Assembly (NCBI GenBank): GCA_026874595.1
Contig: CM049313.1
Location: 12,957,508 to 13,021,507, forward strand
Source: Sipunculus nudus
Lineage: Eukaryota > Annelida > Sipuncula > Golfingiida > Sipunculidae
Reading direction: 5' to 3'
DNA: 64,000 nt
Below, piece by piece: positions 1-12,700 of the stretch. The position numbers and the translations under genes were made by a program. The first letter of the stretch is position 1. Each line of letters starts with the position of its first letter. Under the pieces are notes generated by a model. That model made no database searches. It saw only the letters and a program-made list of their open reading frames with translations, and was not told the DNA's origin.

Positions 1-1280
1 TTCACGCGACACAAGTCCTCACGGCTGGAGTGTCAGGCTGTTTAAGTGATCTATATTTCACACATATTCAGAAGGAGACCAGAGCCTTAATTGGCGTTTG
101 TAAAACAGAGATAATCTCTCCGTCTAGACTGTATAATGATGTCAAAATCACCTTGATGGTCTGAGAGTTGTACAGACCCAGGGCAGAGGGACATTAGTGC
201 TGTGTTCAAGAGATCTAACTGATCAGTCCATGGAAATAATGCTGAGCCCAAAGAGGCCCCTGGATTTAAGGCCATGGAGATAAATTAGTTACCAAACTCC
301 TGATAACACTTTAATATATTTTTGGGTGGGTTAATTTAAAATTCCTCCTTATATTTTTAACTTTTTTTATAATAATGTTTTGCAACTTATATTTTTTTGT
401 GTATTATAAATACAGTATACCCTCCCCGATAAGCCGATCACTATCCAAGTCCAAACATCCGTCACATGTATGATCGTGTAACAGAAGTGATTACATTACA
501 GAACATGCATTGGCGCTTTAGCGGGACGACTTGTACATTATTTTATTACATTTACCAAAATGAAAAGCTATGTGTGCATTTTAAGCGTGCACTAACACCA
601 TGACACCAGCTGGCATGAAATGAGCGTCACCTGTTTTAATACGGACGTGATAGGATTTGATTATTATGTTAGACAGTAAAAAGTGCTAAAATTTAATTAT
701 TCTCTCAATTTATCCCGGAATAGGTTATAAAAATAAGCAAATATTCACCAACTTCGTAACCAGTATAGTGACGTTCAAAAGGCCACAGGTATTGCAGATA
801 CTTACTTTAAAAAATGCAAATGCAGTTTACGGGCCCTCAGTCTACGCAGTTTGATGGAAAGAAAAACATATCAACATGACGGTTATGTACTAAAAAGTCC
901 GCGAGGGAGTAGAGGGGCAGGCGGAGTGGCTGTGACCGGACAGGGGCGTATATCAGCCTTCAGCGCATATTGTCCACTTTTCTTTATCTAATAACCGAGA
1001 TGGGAGCAATGCTTTTGTCATTACTGGGGCCGCTGTCGGGGGTTTACTCCATCATATGAGAGCAGGTGCCTGGAAATCGACCGGTTTACAATTTCTAGAT
1101 AATTTATTTTTCTTTTCTGCACTCATGGAACGGTACCCTGCTCAGTAATGGTTTCTGCGGAGCGTTCGCAAGTCTTGCTTTTTATGCAAAATTTTATTGT
1201 CGACTTGACATGAATACTGTTGCATTTATTCCTGCTTAATCATAGCGGTAGTTTACCAACCAAACCAATAAGTGCATAAT
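1..1280. other. AT-rich stretch with no supported gene
   Basis: No reading frame, RNA motif or repeat terminus that I can support is visible here. The short open frames lack coherent composition and splice signals. It could be intergenic or intronic; the window gives no way to decide. Confidence 0.5.
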
Positions 1281-1330
1281 CAGGCGCGGATCCAGGATTT
1301 TTTTGCAGGGAGGGGTCAACGGGTGTCATG
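1281..1330 (+). mobile_element. Terminus of a hAT-like MITE (family B, degraded copy)
   Basis: The stretch begins CAGGCGCGGATCCAGGATTT. This matches the CAGGGGCGGATCCAGGATTT-type terminus seen at both ends of the copies near 33.7 kb and 44.5 kb. The other end is not clear; a weak GATCCACCTTTG near 1490 may be its remnant. The segment between holds no coding sequence I recognise. Confidence 0.45.
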
Positions 1331-2136
1331 CATAAAAAATGTCTGAAAAAAGGTCGTTGGTTGAGAGCGGGGGTTCGATTATTGTAGCACGATTTAAAAA
1401 AAAATCGTTAAAAATGGTGGTGCATGATGGTCGAGAGAAAGCCTTATGTATAAATCTCATAATCTAATTATAACTGACGGTGGTCCCGATCCACCTTTGT
1501 CACGGCACTCCTCTGTGGTCACGACCGAAGATGCACGTGTTTGTTCTTGAGCTGTCGGGAATGATGCCAATATGTCCTAAGCGGGGTCATTTTCCATATT
1601 TTTCATAAATCCTAGCAAATGGAACATAATTATTCAAAGGGGATATCTTAGCGCAATCCATTTGAAACGTCGACCGTTTATCAAGTGGGTGAGCTTGCAG
1701 TGAGCCATCTGTCGTATTTGGTAATGAAACTGAATTCGTCTTCACGATATTGGGGCAATGAGCTGGTGAGATTGATGATCGAAGTCGCACAATACAGAGC
1801 GCCTGCACACGGGAGTCACTTCACATTGCTTGCTTATTTGCCTATAACAGTACACGGCAGACACGATTAATTAAGGGCGCGATCATTTGTAAAATATTTA
1901 TGATATACACACGTTTAGTTGTAATATGTAATATCCACTAACAGGGAACACAGGTCTTGAATGTTTCGCATTATGCGACAATCCCTACCACGTATTATGA
2001 ACGACGGCAGTGTATAACCTATGCGTGTATTCATTAGCAGTTGCATTTGTTTTAGAGTAATACATTATGCTGATTAATCAATTTAAGTGAACTTTGTTAA
2101 CTAGAACATGCACCCAGAATATATATTAATACTTTT

Positions 2137-2565
2137 TATTCTATAGCTTATAGAGTGTGAAGTCAATCAACATTATTTAGATTTAATTGAAATTTATCTG
2201 TTTTTAAAACAAACTGAAATAATTTGACATTGAATCTTTTTTATTCTTTAATTGTGATCAAAGTTTGAATTTTAAAAAAATCTGTGTTGACTCCTGTTCT
2301 TACAGCGACAATATTAAACTAAATATTAAAATATCATAAAAACATTAGAAAATCAGTAATTTAGGGACACATTGAATATGTTTTTCATACTGTTTTATTC
2401 TATAGCTAAAAGAGTGTGAAGTCAACATTATTTCGAAAATAAATTGAAATTTATCTGTTTTTAAATGTATAGAATTGAACTGACATTTAATCTCTTTTAT
2501 TCTCAAATTGGGATAAAAAAATGAATTTTGAAAAATCTGAATTGACTCCTGTTCTGACAGCGTCA
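2137..2565 (+). repeat. Diverged direct duplication of a ~170-bp AT-rich unit
   Basis: The segment at about 2137-2310 (TATTCTATAGCTTATAGAG ... GACTCCTGTTCTTACAGCG) recurs at about 2396-2565 (TATTCTATAGCTAAAAGAG ... GACTCCTGTTCTGACAGCG). Order and orientation are the same, with substitutions and small indels. The offset is about 259 bp, so spacer and unit were duplicated together or the copies drifted apart. No coding capacity is evident. Confidence 0.7.
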
Positions 2566-3435
2566 TTAGAATATAAGGATTTTTCACTTCTTTACACAAA
2601 GGTATATAAATATACATGAAAGTCGTGCATTATCTTGGAGCAGCTGGTTTCCCATAATCCCGGCAGATAACTGTACAGTCTGGGAAGGCAGACTAGCGGA
2701 GTACTTTAGAGGCGGCCCACTGTGCTTGAACATCGTTTTCATCCAACACTAGACGTTTTATAGCGTCCCGTATGAGCATTGCCGCGACCAGAGACAATTT
2801 ATCAAATCACGTCACTCGCCATTGTCTTCCTGCATGAAGTCAGAACTAATCTGCAATATACCAGAATTACCAGTAGACTGGTCGCCTTGTATACACACAC
2901 TCACACACACTGTCACACACACATGGATTCTGTCTCATCATCATCTGGAGACCTAGATGTTAATTTAGGAACCAGTGGCAGACATTGATGTATGCTTTAA
3001 ATCGTCTGCGAGTCGGACCCAATTGAATCAAATAAAAACCCCGCAAGTATTGTTGCTAAGATAATTCGAAAATATGATAATGAAATAAAGTTCTGTTTCG
3101 TGGTATCCTTGTATTCTACACAGATGGCCAGTAACTATAATAATAGCAATACGAAACATGCTTCTTACTTTGAAAGGTTTGGGAGCAAGATCTTTGTTTC
3201 GATAAAAAGATATTGTTTTGTATCCTGCTGAGCGACAGAGAACCAACTGATTGGCCAATCAGGGATCTATTTGGGAAACGAGCTGTCCTTATTGGCAGTC
3301 TTGGTCCGGCAATAGATCACTTTCTTCACCTTATATACAAAAATATCGTCAGTTAACATTTGGACATAAATCCATATCCTTTGGTCGAAAAAAAAAACTT
3401 CACGTCTTGTGCACTCAGACTATTAACTGTGCGTG

Positions 3436-3767
3436 CAGGGGTGTCAATATAGGAGAGGGTGGGGTATATATACCCTATACTTTTCGACAAGGGGGAGGGG
3501 CGGGGGCATGGTCAATGTAATCATCCCCCTGCTATGCAGAGAATATTCAGACTTTGGTTCCATTTACGAGTTTACTAGGTAATATTATTTCTAAACCTAG
3601 TTTAATATTAACTTATATTGGAAACATAAAAGATTATTTTATAAAACCTTATACTTAATTTTGATATATTTTGAAAATTGATTAAGTATATACATTTTAA
3701 ATTGTGTGTGTGTGTGTTGGTGTGCGTCATCCCCCCACCCACCCTGGATGATAAATTGACGCCACTG
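3436..3767 (+). mobile_element. hAT-type MITE, family A copy 1
   Basis: The left end is CAGGGGTGTCAAT and the right end is ATTGACGCCACTG, together a short imperfect terminal inverted repeat. The flanks are TGTGCGTG and TGTTCGTG, a 7-of-8 match, as expected for the 8-bp target duplication of hAT transposons. The 332-bp interior is AT-rich with homopolymer G/C tracts near both ends and no transposase, so the element is non-autonomous. It aligns throughout with the copies at 9309-9789 and 30219-30598. Confidence 0.8.
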
Positions 3768-3865
3768 TGTTCGTGGTACAAACCGTGCAGCCCTTAAGAC
3801 ATAGGAGAAACAGATAGGATGTAGGATACGGGGACAATATACGGAGTCAGTAAGAGAATACCTGA

Positions 3866-4018
3866 CCCCCCTCCCCTTTTGGAGCCGAAACAACATTTAC
3901 TTTAAGGTTTCAAACCAAATTTTGCGACCCTGACCCCCTCCTTCCCGGACCAGAGGACCTTTTCAGATTTTATTTAAGTTTTCCTGGGCGGGACCCTCCC
4001 CTTTGGATCCGCCCCTGT
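3866..4018 (+). mobile_element. hAT-like MITE, family B, left-truncated copy
   Basis: The right end reads GGATCCGCCCCTG and the interior contains CCGAAACAACATTTA and TTCCCGGACCAGAGGACC, matching the order of segments in the copy at 33661-33874. The left terminus is missing or unrecognisable. Confidence 0.6.
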
Positions 4019-4364
4019 ACTGTCACAAACATGTAAGTGGATGTGCAGTAGAATCTGCATAGTATGAATTATACTACACCACCCTGGTGCAATTATATAG
4101 TCACACTAGGGGTATGTTGTTAATATATTAGCATGCACGTTCTATATTTTTATTTACATTTGTTTTACTATATAGAGTCATTAGTAAGCTGGTTAACAAA
4201 ATTTGGATCTAGCATCCTTATAAAAGCTCGTAACCACGGACAGAGGGGATAATAATACGTGTAAACAATGAGAATAATAATTCACTCTGTGATAACAAAC
4301 ATATTGTGGTCCGTGGTCCAGGGCTGGCGGATGTGGTTTTGTCTGTGGTGTTGGGCGGAGAAAG

Positions 4365-4445
4365 ATGGCGGCCACACTCATCCGGGTACCTGGTGCGGGA
4401 GTAACCGCATGGGAACGAGGCCAAATTGTAATCGTTATCACTGAC
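4365..4445 (+). CDS. Candidate first coding exon (MAATLIRVPG... start)
   Basis: An ATG in the context AAAGATGGCGGCC lies in a locally GC/CpG-richer patch. The sequence AAGATGGCGGC is also a consensus YY1 site of the kind that overlaps start codons of many animal housekeeping genes (established knowledge). The frame stays open for 34 codons to TAA at 4467-4469. Possible donors are GTACCT after codon 7 and GTATGG after codon 27 (4446). Both leave phase 0, which is what the candidate exon at 4703-4820 needs. The peptide resembles no family I know. It could be a short ORF or chance; the splice donors are weak, so this is a hypothesis. Confidence 0.3.
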
Positions 4446-4702
4446 GTATGGGATGTTTACGCAGCATAAACTGGTGCTTTCCCCGCGGTACTTACAAACA
4501 GTGGATAAAACATATATAAACATGTTTTAACCTATTATAAATCTTGGGAAGCCTCGGATGAAAGATGCTCCGATATGTGTGAGATAAAGTGATACAGTTC
4601 AAGTGATTAACAAACACCTCATATATTTTGATAAACAGCAACCACATTTAGATTACTTGCTGGCCGTCAGAAATCAGCAGATTCAACCTTTGTCTGTCCC
4701 AG

Positions 4703-4820
4703 GAAATTGATGGATATTTAAATGGTCGAACTTGCCAGGATTCAGCTACAAGCAAAAATGGAAAATGCTTTGTTATGAAGAGCACAAAGGTCAGATTTCA
4801 GCGGCAGCCAAATTGGCAAA
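4703..4820 (+). CDS. Candidate internal exon, Cys-containing peptide
   Basis: A good acceptor (CCTTTGTCTGTCCCAG) precedes the segment and a consensus donor (CAAA|GTAAGT) follows it. Phase 0 in, phase 1 out, gives 39 uninterrupted codons containing C11 and C22 and ending in a basic QRQPNWQ segment. The composition looks protein-like, with few of the low-complexity residues typical of random AT-rich frames. It joins in frame to the ATG-containing segment at 4365-4445 across a 257-bp intron, or across 317 bp if the first donor is used. No domain is recognised. A MITE begins 98 bp downstream, inside what would be the next intron. Confidence 0.33.
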
Positions 4821-4918
4821 GTAAGTTTTTTTTTCTCAAAGGATATAGGTCCATGGCCTGTTGGTGGCAATGTCCATTAAATGAGAATGCAGATTACAAT
4901 ACGCTATTAAATATATAC

Positions 4919-5217
4919 TATGGCTGGCTTCATATTCGCGAGACTGAAATTTCGCGATTTTGTCATTTTTAACTTTTCGCGAGTGTTTCATTTTCACGAT
5001 CGCACCAGAAAAAAAAACGATATTTTTATTTATCATAAGATATGAATAAATCAGACACTATCTCCTCTATTTCTATTACAGTCGTTATATTATTATATTA
5101 ATTAATTATTATTTAAGTGTATGAGGCAACTTATTCCCGATGGTTTCATTTTCACGATTATTTACCATTCGCGAATATCGCGAAATTAAAACCCTCGCGA
5201 ACAAAAAGGCAACCACA
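4919..5217 (+). mobile_element. TTCGCGA-rich MITE, family C copy 1
   Basis: The left end is TATGGCTGGCTTCATATTCG and the right end is the inverse complement of TGTGGTTGCCTTTTTGTTCG. Inside each end the motif AATTTCGCGA is repeated in inverted orientation. The interior is AT-rich without an ORF. It aligns with the copy at 45365-45727. No clear target duplication survives here. Confidence 0.7.
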
Positions 5218-8200
5218 TTATGCCGATAATTAAACCGTATCAAATGTCAGGTTTTACTTTCTTAGAATCAGAAACACTGAAGAAGTCAAAATCTGTTATA
5301 AAGACATAAGAGTACATTTTTTAGGTTTTATTGAGATTTCTCTATTATAACTTAGAGACCTTGCATGGCGACATTTAACCTGCGAACTTCGGCCTGGTAA
5401 AGTACATGCCTTAACCACAAGTCTACGTCGTACCTCCTATCAACGTAAGTTGAGAATATCAATTCAAAAAGTGGGTAGAGGACACAATGACACAATATTG
5501 ATGGTATGAATCCCTCTATTGTATTGCCCTACACTGTGTAGGCCGTGTGGTTATATACTTGGAAACTGAGCTAGAGTGAAAACCGTCCCCCTGCTAATGT
5601 CAGGGTCAAACCAACGAAATCCCAGTAAGCTGTGGGTATATCATAAACAAATGAATCCTGAAAACAAATCAGAGAGTTAGATCATCAGAAGAAAGCAGTA
5701 CCTTGGCGCGCTGACCGGATATGACGTAAAAAAGATGAACCTTGTTATACCTACTAGTCGCAACGCTTACATATTTTTATACTGATTGTTGCGGGATAAG
5801 GAATTCGGGCATATTTAAAGGTCAATTTTTATGAGATAAAAATCCCTTTCCATTTGCCAGGAACTTTGTCATTTTGATTTGTTAGAACTTAACTAAGCTT
5901 TGTTATAAATTTGGTAATGTATTATATTTCCGCTTTCATAGGTTACAATTTTTGAAAATATCATTTGTTTGCTGCATATTCAGATAACTTTTCTCGGCTC
6001 CTTTGCGAGCATACGACACAAACATCAGAATATCCGTTGCAGTAATGCTTATGGAATGTAGACAGTATTCCCTGCCAGACCTGGGTAAAGACGTCAAGCC
6101 TTTGTGGTTAACACCCTAGCAAGGTGTCTTAGCGCGGACGAAGGTCGGGACCCAACTTGCCCATGTAACTGATTTGACATAAGACCTTGGAACTGCAGTT
6201 TCTCAACTTGTGAGGTAGTAATATCAATTTGCCTGCACAAATTTACGATATGAGTAATTTTCCCCATTTTTTCCCCTTCTGATGACTAACCACACGTTTT
6301 GAAGGCACAACATGTGGGGGGGGGGGTCTATTTCCGTGCAGGTTCACCTAGAGGTCAACTGTTTATTTGTAAAGCGAATAGATAAATTCATTAATAAGCC
6401 GTAGGTATTGTTGTAGACTGCAAAGAGGTGCACATGGATAGGTACATTCTCTGTCACGTTACTCCTGAAATTCCTATTTTTAAAGAAAAAAGTAACAGTT
6501 CTTATAATTTGGCAATGCACAATTTGTGGCGACTGGCAAATCGGAAATTGCTGCAACTTTTTTTAATACGTTTAGGTCTGTGAAAGGTCATACAGCTAGT
6601 TAGTAAATTGCTGTTAGGGCAACTGATGTTTTTAAAAATATGCGTCTTCTTTTTTCCATCCATTACGTCGTCCAATGCGCCTACCACCTAATGATGTCGA
6701 ATTCTTAATGTCCTGTTACTTTGTCCTTTGTCCTTGTTATCCAATAACTGCTAAATATTGTGATTTCTTGAAGTTTAATATTGTCTTGGTCGACTGCCGT
6801 TTTTATGTATGAGCGATTGCAATGTTGAATTTATAACTATGCACCTATTGAAATTATAGCTGCGGACATTATTTTTCCCCAATAAACGTCCCAATTTATA
6901 TTGCCAGTGACTTATGTTGTATTGTTTAAAAACGATATAAAACATCCTCTCTGACGTCTGTTTATTTTACAATGCTAATGCACTCACCATATATGTCGTA
7001 ACGATTTTATGATGTTACATTCAAATTGCATTGTTAAAAGTACGCCTTCATCAGATATATACATACAGGTCGCATGTGGGATATTGCCATGACGTCATAT
7101 TACGTGCGAAGCCCCTGTAATTTATTGGCAAATTGATACACCCCCGCTCAGAGAATGTTAGCTGAACACGAAATGTAAATTCAGGGTTGTATACGCAACG
7201 TGGCCTAGCGAGACAGGTGTTATATATGGGTGGCATTGACCGTGAAACTTACAACATGTATTAACCCGTTCATATAGTTTGATGCACCACATCTTCTTTT
7301 CTAAAGATTTTATTTAAAGGGTTTCTAAAAGTGTGCCTGTCCGTTGAGAAGGAGGCTTATAAGTGATTATGTGTTTATTTCTATATCAATATTTTCGTTA
7401 AATATGTTTGTCGGTGGACTTTCTTGATAATTCCGGGATAAAATCATCGATTACATTTTTTTTTTTCATTGTTGATTATTACTTCTGTCTATCTTCGGTG
7501 TGGCTGATTTAAGAAAAAAACATGATCTTAATTGGGTCACAATATTATTCCTAGGGGGTAATTTGTAGATTATATTTATGTTTGACCTTGACCTACCTTC
7601 CAAAGTCGTCCGCGCCATAGCCGATCCCCTATTTTCATTTGGTTCTGCCCCTGTCTGGCCTAGCTTCCCAATACGGCTGGCTCTCCAAATCTTACCTTTT
7701 ACCTGAGAACTTGTCCCAGGTAAAAGCATAACATCAGCTATTTATATTTACCTTAACCTAACTTTCAAGATACAGAGCCTAACCGAGTTATCCATATTAC
7801 TGCTCACGGACGGAGAACTGGCCGGGTGGTGGGGCTATGGGTGTTGAAGTTGAGGGGTTTAGCTATGGGTCTTAACAAATGATCAGCTGGTAAGACAAGA
7901 GACTTAGTGTAGTTTTTAAAAGAGCGCCGCCTGCAGGCGACTGGCAGTGTCATGTTGAGGGGCCATAGTCGCAGATTCACGAACAACAACAATCATAGGA
8001 CCGGGGACCGGCGTGGGAACAGGGTTATAGTTTTGCATCCCTCCGACCAATATTTTTCCGGACCTTGATTTTAATAGTGTAAAAATCAATAGTTTTCCGT
8101 AAAATATATGCATATATTCCTTAAATATATCTGGCCTCGAATATATAAGAAAATGTGCCTATATACAAAATGAATTTTTAAAAATTATTTCACACCATAG

Positions 8201-9308
8201 GAGGAGGATATAAAACCCCATATCCTACAACCCTCTCCCCCCGAAAATGGATTTCCCCCCCCCCCAATGAAAATGGTGTTCCCATGCCTATGAAAATCTT
8301 CGCCCCCGCCATACACGGATCATACCCTTGCTTATTAACCGTTGACAGTCCTCATCAGTGTCTCATGGTCCATTTTATTATTCTGTCAGAACCAGGCCAG
8401 AGTTATACAAGGCCTTACTGTGTAGCTGGAGACAGCCAGGGCAGGTTAAGGGCTTAAATCACAGTTCCTGTCATCATCCCCCGCTGTTCATCCATAGTTC
8501 TGGTTCTTTCAAAGCTTCATATGAGATCACGTTTCTGTCCTCCCTTTACCTTGGATGTTCAATTTACCGGCCGTCCATGAAGCTCCGTGCGGAGCTGCAA
8601 TCACAGTAAGGTCCTCTCTCTCACAAAGGACGCCTCAAGTAGAATCATGTTAACAAGGGCTTACAATCCGTCAGATATTCCAGCACTCTAACGTTATACG
8701 GGGGCTTCCGAGCCATTAACTTTCTACTGATGTTATTTCAATTATGCCCTGTAAACCACAATAGACACACTTAAATTCTACTGGTCTCTGTTGGAGGGAC
8801 TTTTTTATTCACTATCCACTTATGTTTAATAATCATGACGTACAGTGTTTTCTCCTAAAGATTCTATGGTATATGTCAATATTTCCCTCTAAAAGTGTTT
8901 GGAAACTCCTGTACACAAGTGGAAATAAAACTGCCCCGGGCGCTATCAGTGATAAAACATAAGCAATACAAGATTTTCAAGTATCCAATCGCGGTGTTAC
9001 CTCTCTGTTTCTTCTTTCATGATTCCTCTCCTCGTTTTGGAGATTTCGTTCATGAGCCAAGATCGGACCTTTGGTCAGGCAGTCTTGCTGTGGTAAAGAG
9101 ACACACATGCAATGAGTTAATCCACACAAACGACCATAAAAACGTGATAAACAGGTGAACTGGCAATAAAAAGTGCTTGTACCGGTATGGTTTTACTGGG
9201 ATAGATTTTTGTGTTCAGCCAAAGTGAACTGAAAACGTGAAATAATACACATGTATTATCAAATCAACGAGCTTTAGAGATACATATGTTTTTCCTTGGT
9301 ATCCTCAG
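5218..9308. other. Long stretch without supported gene
   Basis: I see only short chance frames, homopolymer runs (a G run near 6317, a C run near 8257) and a TTGACCTTGACCT half-site pair near 7583. One possible exon at 8498-8605 (acceptor TTCATCCATAG, donor CACA|GTAAGG, 35 open codons) is noted but not called, because it joins to nothing. Confidence 0.5.
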
Positions 9309-9649
9309 CAGAGTCGTCCATAAAGGGGGGGGGGGGTATATATACCCCTACCACGTTTTGGTTAGAGGGAATGGTCAATGTAATCGTCCCCCCCCCTTAC
9401 TATTAAGGGAACATTATTTATATATTGCAAATGAAATATAAATAAAATTATAGTCTTTGATTCCATGGGTTTACTATATGAAATATTATATCTAAACCTG
9501 GTTTAGATTTAGCATATACTGGACACATAATATCTTATTTTCTAAAACTTTATTCTTAATTGTAATACATTTGGTATGTGATTAAGTATATGTATTAAAA
9601 TGTATCATACAGGCGCTTATATATTCGAAATATGTCATACAGACGCTAA

Positions 9650-9689
<40 letters not shown>

Positions 9690-9789
9690 TATATATATAT
9701 AATATACACCCACATATTGGTGTGGGTGTGTGGGTGGGTGTGTCAATACAAGCAATCCCCCCAGACTAGAAAATAAATTGACGCCACTG
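9309..9789 (+). mobile_element. hAT-type MITE, family A copy 2, perfect 8-bp TSD
   Basis: The termini are CAGAGTCGTCCAT and ATTGACGCCACTG. The flanks are ATCCTCAG at 9301-9308 and ATCCTCAG at 9790-9797, an exact 8-bp target-site duplication diagnostic of hAT-superfamily insertion. The 481-bp body carries G/C homopolymers near the ends and an internal (TA)n block at about 9655-9705 that explains its extra length relative to the other copies. No coding capacity. Confidence 0.88.
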
Positions 9790-12700
9790 ATCCTCAGAAT
9801 TGAATAGCTGCACATTTCTATAATTATAATAGAGTTTTATAATTCGTAAATTCATGCCAGACGATCGTAAAATCGTACACAGCGCGTGCCGTATCTGGGC
9901 TTTCCTTTGCGGTGTTTGTTTTGACTTTTAAAAAAAATCTTCCGGCTGGAAGGGATAAAGTGATATCGATAATGTTGGGTCACTTGGTGCATGTATTTTA
10001 CACCTGTGAGTATAAAATATTGATCGCTCCACATTTATCATATGAAAAATTGTCTTTCCAGTAAATTATTTAACTGAAATTATTTAGCTTTACATGAATA
10101 AAAACCTGTGTATAATGTATGTATATTATTATCTGCTGGAAACTTAATGAACCCAAAAAGAATAAGGCTAGGATATTTTCGTTGAAGCTCCAGCTATGAA
10201 AGACTAAAGAATAGACGGCCAGACAAGGCTAGCAGACGTAACCCCATGCATTTTGTGTTGTGGATGTCAATTGGGCCCCGGGCTCCATTACAAATAACTT
10301 TAAAAAAAGTCACATATATTTATTCAATAATTTGAAAAGTACAAATGTATTTATTTACTTCCTTTGAGCTAATTTTAAAACTGACAAGAGAAAATGTCTC
10401 ATTCTTTCATTGCTACTATTTTGCTTCGATGAACTATCAGACATGTGACAGAAATAGTCTACAATGTCTGTTTTTTTTATCACATTTTGAAAAAAGCACA
10501 GAATATAAAAAGAACAGCACCATCTGCTGAATGTGGTACAATAGACTTTTACGACACAAACGACATCTGCCGGTGCCGATTGTCACTAAGTATTCGGGTA
10601 AGTTGATCATATTTGTTAGAACAAATGATAAATTAAAATGTTTCAAAATGAAAAAGGTTGTAGATGGATTCTCTAGCATGTATCTTGTTTCATTTAATAA
10701 AACCCTATGCTCCGACTCCAAGGACCAAACCCACCAGGTTTACAGGAAGTGGTCTAGGACCAGCTTGTTTGCTAAGAGCTATATAGGCAGGTGTTAACAT
10801 TAACAGTTAGAGCTATTTAACATTAGGTTTTAACAACGAAGCTTGTTTAGATATGTTGATTTTAAACAAGGGTGTATAGTCAATCCCTTCAACTTGTGTC
10901 GACCTGCTTTTTTTTGCTATGAACAATTATATTAGTTACATTTCGAGTGAGAAAATAATAATGCAAGATTGATTGGCCTAATTTTCAACAAGTGAAATAT
11001 AAATCTAACTCTCACATTATATAAGAAACAGAATTATTTTCATATATGATATATCAGTCTACATTTTACATAATTTCAGCCTGACTTATGATTATCAAGG
11101 TCATTTGTCACAGGCAAAAACAGCCCTGCCTGACAGCTACTGATTGGATGAGGTCGTGTAAACACTCTAAACAATATGGCCAGCTAAAAAAATAAGATGG
11201 CTAATCATGCAGAGACGTATTTGATCTGTCAGATCATTGGGAAAAGCCAAGAAAGTTTTAAAACCAATGCTGAAGATTTCTTTTCAAATTCTTGATTGTC
11301 ATGTTAGGTTTTCACTTCCAAATGCAGCTTCCACTAAACTATTGAAAATTAACACTAAGAAACAGGTTGCATAGGTTGGTGGACTGGAAAATAAATAAAG
11401 AAAGCGTGAATGTACATGTTCCCAAGACATGTATAGCGCGTTATACGAAGCAAACATATGTACACTTTCCACAACGTGCAACAAAGAAAAAAGCGTTTTC
11501 AGCTAAACGTTGGTTTAATGAAACTTTAACCAAATTTAGGAGAATAAAAGTATGGCTACATGAAGATGTTTAAAATCCATAATGTAATTAAAAATGTTCG
11601 TGAGCATATTTAGTTTTTTTTTAAACATGTTTACCTGATCAAACTACGGAAGTAAAACTAAATAAACACGCCAGTATCTAATCGGTGCCTCGATTGAATT
11701 AAGATCGGTTTTGTCCCAGGTGTTTAGCAGGGGACCTGGGAGAGCGCTTACAGCCAGCCACGACAATTGACCGGCTGCGGCATGTACACGTCTGCCGCAA
11801 GCAAACCCTGGAACAAAGTCCAGGCACGCGGGGCCCCTAGATGACCTGGCCTGTCTTGTTCTCATTAGACGCTCTGCAAAAACTCCCTCCTACAACCGCC
11901 TCCCACAGTCTCCATAAAGTTCTGTCTTGCTGAGCTGGGATTTCACTAACTCGCTTGATTAGCCTGGCGTCTCTCTTTTCTAGTTCTGAATTTCCGCCTA
12001 ATTTTATTTTCCGCAGTTCTAATAAATGTTATTCCCAAGAGTTCGATGAATATCAGCTGACTTCGTTTAAATGTTGTCCCAGAATATTCTATGTTTATGC
12101 TTTGTCAAGTCGGTTTCCTGTTTTTGTGTCGCGTACAATGCAATCTTTTCCTCTGAATGTAACTTAACCCCTTTCAGAAATTCAGAAATATGATCTTGAG
12201 TTTATGAGATTTTTCGTTTTGGTCAAATCGTATTTCAATTTCATCGGGACCAATCCGCATTTAAATGATTAGGCCTATATAGAATACTAGTTTGACGATA
12301 CACATGGTATTTGATAGAAATAAAACATCAAGAATCAAGTCTTTATAATCTATAATATATATACTTTTATTGTATTTATATTTATTATATATGTATAAAA
12401 AAATATATTTATATTTTGTAAAATATTTTGTCGTCATCATCATCATCTCTATTATAAGGTCATTCTTTTCTCCTTTTCCTGGCTGTTTTGAAATATGGTA
12501 AAATATCTAAAACATTAATTGAACAAAGAAACAATAAATTGATTTTGTATAAAAAAAACTTATTTTTTAATTAAATATTGCATTTTTATTAAGTCAGTGT
12601 GGGCAGTTTTATCATTGATGCAAATCTCACAATTACGAACGACAAAGCAGACAGGCCTGTCCAGGTAGAGAGGGTCATGCATGGTAGACTTTGATTCCTC

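Noticed and set aside
8498-8605. Exon-like segment with acceptor and GTAAGG donor
   Set aside because: Its entry phase does not join to the candidate exons at 4.4-4.8 kb and the peptide is not recognisable.
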